From an uncultured Eubacteriales bacterium (GTDB lineage Bacteria > Bacillota > Clostridia > Oscillospirales > Oscillospiraceae), in assembly GCA_900544405.1 (NCBI GenBank), contig UQVA01000012.1, forward strand, positions 1 through 53,257: a DNA stretch of 53,257 nucleotides, read 5' to 3'. Under the pieces are notes generated by a model, which searched no databases, was not told the origin of the DNA, and worked only from the letters and a program-made list of their open reading frames with translations. The translations under genes and the position numbers were made by a program. Positions 33,215 through 40,300 of this stretch are shown here, one piece after another (the first letter of the stretch is position 1; each line of letters opens with the position of its first letter).

Positions 33215-34405
33215 ATGAATCACAATGATTATTCCAGCGCCCTGCTGGCGCAGATCCGCAATTCTGTCCGGGATGTGAACACCATCGCAGCGGCGGAAAC
33301 CTTCGAGTTTTTTGAAAGCTGCATCCCGGCCAGCGCCGTCAAGACCTTCAGCCGTGTGACCCTGACCGGCTGCGGAGACAGCTATTGTGCAGGCATCGCC
33401 GCTAAGCCGGTGTTCGAAAACGCAGAGGCCTTTACCGGAACGGGCATGGTCCCCGGTACGCCTACGGAGGCTCTGCGGAACATCGATTGCAGCCGGTATC
33501 TGAATACCTATAAGGGCTGGGAACCGCTGACCCTCCACAACAATGTGGTCTGCGCCGTGTCCATTTCCGGTGCGCCCAAACGGCCCACGGAGGCGGTAAA
33601 GCGCTTCCAGGAAGTGGGTGCCCAGAGCATCGCCTTTACCACCAATCCCAACAGTGAATTGGCGAAAAATGCGGCTTTTGTGGTACCCATGGCTCTGCCC
33701 CCCTGCGACCACGCCCCCAACGTGACCTCCTATTACAGCTCCCTGTTCTCGCTGATGATGTTCGGCTTCTATATGAGCATGGTCAAGGGCCAGATCACCC
33801 GGGAGCAGGCGAATGCCTGTCGGATGGGCCTGCTGCAATATGCCAATTCTTACAGCGGCAAGGTCATGGACGAACTCTCCGAGAAAGCCTTCAAGCTGGC
33901 CCAGCAGTGGGAAGCCGACGGCGTGGACAACATGGACTTCGTGGGCGATGGGGCGGACTACGCCACGGCCTTCTTCGGCTCAGCCAAGATGGTGGAAGCA
34001 TTCGGTGGCCTGACCACCAACGACGATTCCGAGGACTGGAGCCACATCAACTATTTCCTGAAGGATACAGACCACATCGGCACCTTCTTCGTGGCCAACA
34101 CCCGTTCCCCGTCCTTTGACCGGCTGCAGGACAGCATCCGGGTGGCCTGCGAGCTTCGCAAGCACGTAGCGGTCATCACCGATGGGGAGCCGGAACTGTT
34201 CCCGGAGAATGCGGTGGTGTTCCGTACGCCTAAGGCCCAGGCCGGGTGGATGTCGCCGCTGATGCAGCATATCCCCATGGACTTTGTGGCGGCGTATATC
34301 GCCTGCTTCCGCAATACAGGGGCCTTCCGGCAGGACAGCCCCATCCATCAGCGGGACGCTGCCTGCGCCCGGTTCCGTCAAAGCAAGATCGAAGTGGTGA
34401 AGTGA
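33215..34405 (+). CDS. SIS-domain sugar isomerase/deglycase-like protein, copy 2
   Basis: A 396-residue paralogue of the SIS protein at 31647. It shares TGCGDSYCAG, the second sub-domain YATAFFGSAKMVEAFGG and the striking DDSEDWSHINYFL. In sub-domain 1 the loop reads VSISGAPKRPTEA instead of VISYSGEATRAVE, so substrate handling may differ. The two proteins could form a hetero-oligomer or act on successive intermediates. It starts 13 bases after the degenerate YjbQ gene, with GGGAGG ahead of the ATG, and is followed ten bases later by the intact YjbQ gene. Confidence 0.82.
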   Translation: MNHNDYSSALLAQIRNSVRDVNTIAAAETFEFFESCIPASAVKTFSRVTLTGCGDSYCAGIAAKPVFENAEAFTGTGMVPGTPTEALRNIDCSRYLNTYKGWEPLTLHNNVVCAVSISGAPKRPTEAVKRFQEVGAQSIAFTTNPNSELAKNAAFVVPMALPPCDHAPNVTSYYSSLFSLMMFGFYMSMVKGQITREQANACRMGLLQYANSYSGKVMDELSEKAFKLAQQWEADGVDNMDFVGDGADYATAFFGSAKMVEAFGGLTTNDDSEDWSHINYFLKDTDHIGTFFVANTRSPSFDRLQDSIRVACELRKHVAVITDGEPELFPENAVVFRTPKAQAGWMSPLMQHIPMDFVAAYIACFRNTGAFRQDSPIHQRDAACARFRQSKIEVVK

Positions 34406-34415
34406 GGGAAATGCC

Positions 34416-34826
34416 ATGTCTTACATGAAAAAATACGCATTGCGGACCGAATTTGAAGGAATGCACGACATTACGGCTCAGGTCCAGGAGGCCGTGAAGG
34501 AAAGCGGCATCCAGGAGGGCTTCTGCATCGTCCATTGCAACCACACCACGGCGGGCCTGCTGGTCACGTCCTTCTGGGACAAGCGGGGCCATGTGGACTT
34601 TATGGAAGAACTGGACAAGATCGTGCCCACCCGCTACGATTATCGCCATCAGTTCGACACCCCTACCGATGCGGCGGGGCATATCAAGACGGCCCTGTCC
34701 GGCGTGACGCTGAATCTCATCGTCACCGGCGGCAAGGCCCTGTTAGGGTCCTCCCAGGGCATCCTGTTCGCAGAATATGACGGCCCCCGGGACCGGCAGT
34801 TCATCGTGAAGGTCATCTCCGACTGA
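34416..34826 (+). CDS. YjbQ family protein (UPF0047, intact motif)
   Basis: A 136-residue YjbQ-family protein with the full set of conserved features: CNHTTAGLLV, a D-rich segment, YDYRHQFD, AAGHIKTALSGVTLNL and ILFAEYDGPRDRQF. The family has been linked to a weak thiamine-phosphate-synthase-like activity, but its real role is uncertain. Here it is paired with a SIS protein, and a degenerate YjbQ sits one gene upstream. This context suggests a role in the sugar-amine or nucleoside pathway rather than in thiamine synthesis (inference). It is the last gene of the locus; a terminator follows. Confidence 0.85.
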   Translation: MSYMKKYALRTEFEGMHDITAQVQEAVKESGIQEGFCIVHCNHTTAGLLVTSFWDKRGHVDFMEELDKIVPTRYDYRHQFDTPTDAAGHIKTALSGVTLNLIVTGGKALLGSSQGILFAEYDGPRDRQFIVKVISD

Positions 34827-34845
34827 TCATTTTGAAACAAACGAA

Positions 34846-34877
34846 GGCGGTGCGGCGTTTGCTGCACCGCCATTTTT
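34846..34877 (+). terminator. terminator of the 17.5-kb locus
   Basis: GGCGGTGC (34846-34853) pairs with GCACCGCC (34864-34871), then ATTTTT. Confidence 0.88.
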
Positions 34878-34948
34878 ATGCTTTTTGCTCTTTTACGCCC
34901 GGAAGTTGGCGGAATGCGTGGTGGGAGCGTTGTATTTTGGCAAAGCAA

Positions 34949-35116
34949 ATGGTATGGGGGGGGGACTTTGCCAACGCCCGGGAGGTCCGGAATTTCTTCG
35001 AGTCGGCGGTGGTCAGCCAGGCGGACCGGCTTTACGGGCAGACGGGCCTGTCCGACGAGGACCTGTGCAGGCTGGAAGAAAGCGATTTCAAGTACAACGA
35101 ACGGATGATCGAGTGA
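34949..35116 (+). pseudogene. C-terminal remnant of a SpoVK/CbxX-type AAA ATPase
   Basis: The in-frame segment GGDFANAREVRNFFESAVVS followed by QADRL resembles the C-terminal lid of SpoVK/CbbX AAA proteins (G-N-A-R-x-V-R-N-x-F-E ... Q-A-x-R-L). The Walker motifs and most of the protein are missing, because the terminator region and locus end lie directly upstream. No ribosome binding site is clear. It is best read as a gene remnant, suggesting that a deletion or insertion brought the catabolic locus next to it. Confidence 0.5.
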
Positions 35117-35271
35117 TCCTGCGCATTGCGGCGGATTTTCTGCGTTCATCGGATTTCAGCACAAAAAATGTCGGGGTCGGTGCCGCTGGGGCATCGGCTC
35201 CGATTTTTTGGTCCTGTCCGCCGGAAAAAAGACGAGCCGTCGGGAATAGAGTTTTCCCGGAGGTGAGCGGT

Positions 35272-35610
35272 ATGCTCAGTGCGGTATGGCTGCTGTTGGG
35301 GAGCCTGACTTATTCCTTACAGCTTGCGCCGGGAAGCTTCCCCAAGGCCCTGACGGCCCAGGAGGAGGCCCATTATCTGGCTCTGGCCGGTCAGGGAGAC
35401 CTGGAAGCCCGGAATGTGCTCATCGAGCGGAATCTGCGGCTGGTGGCGCATATTACGAAGAAATATTTTTCCCAGACCGGGGACCAGGAGGACCTAATCT
35501 CCATCGGGACCATCGGCCTTATCAAGGGCATTTCTACCTTCCGCAGCGATAAGGGGGTCCGGCTGGCTACCTATTGCGCCAGGTGTATTGAAAATGCTAT
35601 ACGAACCTAA
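35272..35610 (+). pseudogene. sigK: 5' part of the sporulation sigma factor gene sigK, interrupted
   Basis: A 112-residue reading frame matching the first half of pro-sigma-K: a hydrophobic pro-sequence (MLSAVWLLLGSLTYSL), then GDLEARNVLIERNLRLVAHI, DLISIGTIGLIKGI (region 2) and RLATYCARCIEN. The match stops there; only AIRT precedes a stop, where intact sigK continues with E-I-L and regions 3-4. GGAGGTGA lies six bases ahead of the ATG. The break coincides with the spot where skin elements split sigK into spoIVCB and spoIIIC in Bacillus subtilis. The 3' half is not in the window. Excision during sporulation would restore the gene if the element is functional. Confidence 0.85.
35590..35597 (+). 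mobile_element. probable left junction of a skin-like insertion in sigK
   Basis: The sigK match ends inside GAAAATG (35590-35596), the codons for E-N. In B. subtilis the skin crossover core (AATGA as recalled) lies in the same codons. From 35592 onward a different frame is open into the HTH protein, as expected if new DNA begins here. The right junction must lie beyond the window or on another contig. Confidence 0.6.
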
Positions 35611-35624
35611 CGGAAGAAACGGCC

Positions 35625-36221
35625 TTGCAGGTGGCCGAACGGACGCCTTTTGAGGCAAAATGGCGTCTGCTGGCGCAAGTGGAAGTCCGCTGCTATATTC
35701 TGATTTCCAATGTATCAGGTGCGGTAAAAGTAGCCCCGCTGCAAATTCTTCAATTTCCGGTGATACTGCCGCACAAGTTTCAGGACGCGGAAAAGTTCAA
35801 TTTGCAGTTCCCGGACTTCTCAGAAATCACCGAAACAGCGGACAAGCTGCGCTGGCTTCGCTACCAGAAAGGCCTGCGCCAGAGAGATGTAGCAGACTAC
35901 GCCGGGATAGACCGGAGCACCTACGTCCACTATGAGGAATCCGGAAAAGACCTCTATCCGCCAGAGCACATGGAGAAAATCGCACAGCTTTTTGAAGTGC
36001 CGGTGGAAACGCTGCTGGATGACTATAATCGGTTTCTTCGGAAAGGTCAGGGTGAGCAGATCAAGGCGATCCGAACGAAGCTGGGGCTGACGCAGAGACA
36101 ATATGCGGACAAGCTGGGCGTCAGCCTTGGCAGCCTGAAACAGTGGGAGCAGAATCGGAAGCAGATTTTCAAGTCCACATGGGAGAAGTATTTCAAGCAG
36201 GGTCTTGAAAACTATAAATAA
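35625..36221 (+). CDS. double-HTH (XRE type) regulator
   Basis: A protein of about 198 residues with two Cro/C1-type helix-turn-helix domains: one around KGLRQRDVADYAGIDRSTYV followed by HYEESG, the other GLTQRQYADKLGVSLGSLKQ followed by WEQNRKQ. The N-terminal 70 residues (VAERTPFEAKWRLLAQVEVR and PHKFQDAEKFNLQFPDF) form a conserved-looking unknown domain. The start is uncertain: a TTG at 35625 is possible, and the frame is open back to the sigK junction at 35592, so the true N-terminus may have been cut or moved. It precedes a toxin-antitoxin pair and may regulate the element. Confidence 0.72.
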   Translation: MQVAERTPFEAKWRLLAQVEVRCYILISNVSGAVKVAPLQILQFPVILPHKFQDAEKFNLQFPDFSEITETADKLRWLRYQKGLRQRDVADYAGIDRSTYVHYEESGKDLYPPEHMEKIAQLFEVPVETLLDDYNRFLRKGQGEQIKAIRTKLGLTQRQYADKLGVSLGSLKQWEQNRKQIFKSTWEKYFKQGLENYK

Positions 36222-36224
36222 TTT

Positions 36225-36238
36225 TGATAGAATTATCA
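36225..36238. promoter_or_regulatory. palindrome ahead of the toxin-antitoxin pair
   Basis: TGATA-GAAT-TATCA just upstream of the antitoxin gene; a candidate autoregulatory operator for the antitoxin. Confidence 0.4.
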
Positions 36239-36264
36239 TAGAATCATTCAGGAGGTGCTGACCC

Positions 36265-36531
36265 GTGATTATCAAATCTTCGACCGCGCTTCGTAATGAC
36301 TACGGCATGATCTCTGATCTGGCGCATGATGAAGCGGAACCCATCTATATCACCAAAAACGGCGAGGGCGATCTTGTCGTGATGAGCATTGAAGCCTTTG
36401 AACAGCGTGAAGAAACCTTAAAGCTGCGCGCAAAGCTGGAGGCAGCAGAGGCCGCTCGGCTTTCCGGCGCACCTGCCTACACGTTGGAGGAATCCAGAAA
36501 ACGGCTGGAGGCGATCTATCAGCGTGGCTAA
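36265..36531 (+). CDS. type II antitoxin, Phd/YefM-like
   Basis: An 88-residue antitoxin. The N-terminal half (SSTALRNDYGMISDLAHDE, PIYITKNGEGDLVVMSIEAF) is the Phd/YefM DNA-binding fold. The C-terminal helix-rich tail would wrap the toxin. It begins with a GTG at 36265 after AGGAGG and overlaps the toxin gene by eight bases, the usual coupled arrangement. Such pairs stabilise mobile elements by post-segregational killing. It lies 670 bases inside the proposed sigK insertion. Confidence 0.88.
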   Translation: MIIKSSTALRNDYGMISDLAHDEAEPIYITKNGEGDLVVMSIEAFEQREETLKLRAKLEAAEAARLSGAPAYTLEESRKRLEAIYQRG

Positions 36532-36850
36532 CCTTGTGATTCTGGAACCTGCCCAGCGGGAGCTTGAAGAAATCGCACAGCTTCACTTGAACCTTGTAGG
36601 GCCAAACTCAGCAAGGAACATCACCAATCTGATTTTGAATACGCTTTCCCGTCTGGAAATGTTTCCACTGTCCGGCCATATCCCGCAGGACAAGGAACTG
36701 CGAAACGGAGGATACCGCTATGTGATTGCGGGAAAGTATATCTGCGTGTATCGGCTGATCGCTGAGACGGTCTATGTCTACCATATCGCCCACGGCGCAA
36801 GCAACTATCCCACGCTGTTCAAGAGGCTTCTGAAAGAAGAAAATCAATAA
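36524..36850 (+). CDS. type II toxin, RelE/ParE family
   Basis: A 108-residue RelE/ParE-superfamily toxin: PAQRELEEIAQLHL helix, SARNITNLILNTLSRLEMFP, then the beta-sheet GYRYVIAGKYICVYRL and YVYHIAHG. Members are either ribosome-dependent mRNA interferases or gyrase poisons; the sequence does not settle which. The GTG start lies inside the antitoxin gene. A strong terminator follows, so the pair is a two-gene unit. Confidence 0.88.
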   Translation: MANLVILEPAQRELEEIAQLHLNLVGPNSARNITNLILNTLSRLEMFPLSGHIPQDKELRNGGYRYVIAGKYICVYRLIAETVYVYHIAHGASNYPTLFKRLLKEENQ

Positions 36851-36872
36851 CGATTCGCAAGGAATATACGAA

Positions 36873-36912
36873 AAACGAGCAGACCGGCTATTGAATGCTG
36901 GCCTGCTCGTTT
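36873..36912 (+). terminator. terminator of the toxin-antitoxin operon
   Basis: AAACGAGCAG (36873-36882) pairs with CTGCTCGTTT (36903-36912), with extra CCGG/CTGG pairing inside. Confidence 0.8.
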
Positions 36913-36917
36913 GCATT

Positions 36918-37301
36918 GAAGATGATGAGACTGAAAATGACGACGACGAAAATCGTCCCCAAGGCGGCAGAGGAGAAACGGTAGAAAAGACGGTTTCCAC
37001 CACAGACCCGGAGTGCGGAATGTTCGTAAAGGGAGAGCATGAGCGGCAATTTGCCTATGAAGCGCACACAGCCTGTGACAAGAGAGGGTTTGTTCTGGGC
37101 ATGGAAGTAACCGCCGGAAATGTCCATGACAGCGTGGCGTGGGACAAGATATACGACAACGTAACCAGCAAATTCGATGTTCAGTTCATGGCCATGGACG
37201 CAGGCTACAAGACGCCGTGGATCGCAAAGAAAACCATATCAGTGCTGCCCGAATTACACGAAATCCCCTGCTTTCGTTATTTGAAAGCAGGGGTTCTTTG
37301 A
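36918..37301 (+). pseudogene. IS1182-type transposase fragment
   Basis: An internal piece of a DDE transposase: STTDPECGMFVKGEHERQFA, EAHTACDKRGFVLG, GNVHDSVAWDKIYD and MDAGYKTPWIAKK resemble the IS1182/IS5-like core carrying a catalytic Asp. Both ends are missing: upstream codons are an acidic stretch without a start, and after WIAKK the frame runs into unrelated sequence and a hairpin. No terminal repeats are seen. It marks past insertion in this region. Confidence 0.75.
37265..37293. terminator. stem-loop after the transposase fragment
   Basis: CCCCTGCTTTC (37265-37275) and GAAAGCAGGGG (37283-37293), then TTCTTT on the plus strand. Confidence 0.7.
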
Positions 37302-37309
37302 CAGGCTGA

Positions 37310-37341
37310 CTGCCGCAGGGGTTAACCTGCGGCAGTGTTTG
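37310..37341. terminator. stem-loop at the end of the minus-strand sugar operon
   Basis: CTGCCGCAGG (37310-37319) and CCTGCGGCAG (37326-37335), followed by TGTTTGTT on the plus side; 53 bases beyond the stop of the wall-anchored enzyme. Confidence 0.55.
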
Positions 37342-37387
37342 TTCCCTTTTGGGGTGCTTTCGCACCCCCGGGGAGAAATGTGGTCGC

Positions 37388-40300
37388 TTAGTGCTTCTTG
37401 GACTTCTTGGAAGCCAGGGTCACGCAGGCCGCAGCGCCCAAAGCCAGAAGCATCATGCCGGTCCAGAACACGGGATCGAAGCTGTCGCCGGTGGCCGGTG
37501 TCTTCGTGTCGGCTTTCACAAGGCCCTCCATTGCCTTTTGCAGGGCGTCTGCCGCGGTGTCGATCTTCTGCTGGTCGACCTCGGTCAGGGTTTCGTCCGC
37601 AAGGAGCGCTTTGGCGGTCTTGAGGGTCGTTTCCACGGCGCGGAAGCTCTTCTTGGTGTAGTCCGCGGGCTTGAGCGCCTCGGCCTTCTTGACCAGCTCT
37701 GCAAGGGCGGTCTTATCGGCGGGCTTGACCTCGGGCTTCGCCAGTGCGGCGGCCGCATTGCGCAGCGCCTTGGCTGCCGCGTCGACCTCGCCTTGCTTGG
37801 CGTCCTCGTTGTCGAGGGTCTGTTTGGCCTCGGTCAGCGCCTTCTGGAAGGCGTTCCACGTTTCGTCGGTGTAGCCGTCGTTGGCGGTATCCTTCAGCTC
37901 CTTGTAGAGGGCTTCCAGCGCGCTCTTGTCCACGGGCACGGCCTTTGCCTTGACGGTCACGGTGCAGGTGGCGGTGAAGCCGCCGTCCTCGGTGGTGACG
38001 GTGACAGTCGCGGTGCCTGCGCCGACGGCGGTGACGTTGCCGTTTTTATCAACGATTGCGACGGTTTCGTCGGAGGACGTCCAGGAAACCTTCGCATTGT
38101 CCGCATTGGCAGGCGTGACGGTCGCGGTCAGCTTTGCGGTGTCGTTCACGGTCAGCTCCAGCTCGGTCTTATCCAGCTCAACGCCGGTCACGGGCACTGC
38201 CTGGCCGAGGTAGACGCGCACCCTGCGGGTTCCGGCAGGGATGAGAACGGTGCCGGCTTCTGCGTCGAATTCGCAGCCGCTTGCGCTCTTGATGTTGCCC
38301 TTCAAGGCAATCAGCTCGAGGCTGACGTCGTTTGCCAGCTCGTCGCCGGTGAGGGTGAAGTCAATGTATTCGGCGGTGGACTTCATGGTGAAGCCGATAC
38401 GCTTGCCGCCGTTGCACAGCCAATCGCTGATCTTGATCTCCTGACCGTCTGCGTTCCATTCAGCGGGCAGACCACGGCCGGCGATGATCGTGCCATCGGC
38501 CTTCTCGGCGAGGAAGGAGTCGATCAGGATCTTCGTTGCCGTGGACTGACCCCACATATGCTGACTGGAGCCGGTGCCGGTGCAGCTCTGCTGTTCCCAC
38601 GGAGATGTCGTGGAGGGATCGTGGATGCCTTCCCACCAGCCGAAGGGGGAAGACTGGGCATTGTTGATCATCCACTGATAGGCCTTGATGCCGCCGTCGC
38701 GCCACTTTTCGCCGGAGAGCGCAGCGGAGTAATAGCCTGCGTTGTAGGCGGAGGAGTAGCCGGGATAGCCGCCCATGGTGTAGGGAGAGGGCAGCACGCT
38801 GCTCTTCTGGTCGATGATGTAGTCGTAGGTCTTGTCGGTCATGCCGAGGAGCCAGGAACTCTGGTCAGCGCCGAAGAGGTAGCCGTCCCAGTTCCAGCGG
38901 CCGAAGAGGTAGTGCGCAGCCCAGTTACCGTCGCGCGGGTCCTTGCGTTTGCTCTGCTCGTTGGGTGTGACCATGCTGATGGGAATATAATCAAAGTCAT
39001 ATTTCTCCATCGTGTTTTTCAGCACAGCTTCCACGCTCAGCAGAAGGTCTGCATATTCTGCCTGCGCCCAGTCGTACTCTGCCTTGTAATAAGCCTTATC
39101 CGTGTCGTTCGAGGCATGGGCGGCCAGCTCGTCGCACAGATAGCTGTAGGTCGTCAGGCCGAACAGTGCGGCCCAGTTGTCGATCGTCCAGTAGCCTTTG
39201 CTGTCGATGGCGTTGGTGATCTTCATGATACGCGCGTCCTTGCCGTTGGCATCCTTGATGTTCGTGTCATAGACAGTGCGCTCGGAGGCGATCTTGTGGG
39301 TGTTGGACTTGATGCCGTCCTTGCCGCCCTGATTCTCAAAGAAGCTCAGGACCGTATCGTAGTCACCGGTCTTTTGCAGATAGAGCGCGAAGGGCCAGCT
39401 GAATTTCCACGCGGCATCCGGGTACTGGATGTTCTGGAGAATGAACTGTGCGTAGTCCGCAAAGTGCTCCGTATGGCCGGACTCGATCAGCGTCGCAAGC
39501 ATACCGATCACGTCGTGGTCGTACACACGGTCGTAGCCGTTCTCGCCGACGTGCAGCTCATAGCCGTCGGAGATGATCAGCGTGTAGATGTAGCCGGCCT
39601 TGTAGGCGTCGATCAGGTCGGCATATTCTTCCGGAACGGACTCAATCTTGACGAGGGTTTCCAGACGCTTGTTCCAGTAGTTCTTCATGTGCTCGTAGTG
39701 CTCGGCCCAGCTGCCCTGGGCGGCAAGCACTTCGTTTTCGGGGTAGGCATAGGTGCCGCCGAAGCGGTCGGCGCCCACGCAGTATTCACGCACCACGGTC
39801 TGACCCGGTTCGACCGTTCTGGCGGCGGCATCCGTGTTCAGCGCGACCAGATCTCTGCTGACACGCGGCAGCCGCTGGATTTTATCGGTGGTGTTTGTGG
39901 TGGTCATGCGGGAATATGCGATCTCATAACGGTTTCCATTCACATAGACCTCGTCCGCGAAGGTTTCGATCTTGTGCTGCAGGCCGTCCTTGGCGTACTC
40001 ACTGACAAAGCAGGGCAGGTAGCCTTCTGCGTTGTACCACTTCGCGGACTTGGGGGCAAGCTCATCGACACCGAAGGTGATCAGCTTGTTGCCGTTGTCG
40101 CGGAGCTGATAGGTACCGTCCACCCAGAGGATGGGCGCATCCTTATCGCCCTCCCAGCCGAAGGAACAGACAATGCCGGAGGCGTACTTGTTGGCATAGG
40201 ACTTATCCGTATCCGAAGCCTCGGCCGCACTGATCGCGCCCTTCAGGAGCAGATATTGCAGATAAGCCTCGCTCTGCGTCAGATGCTCGTTGTTCAGCGC

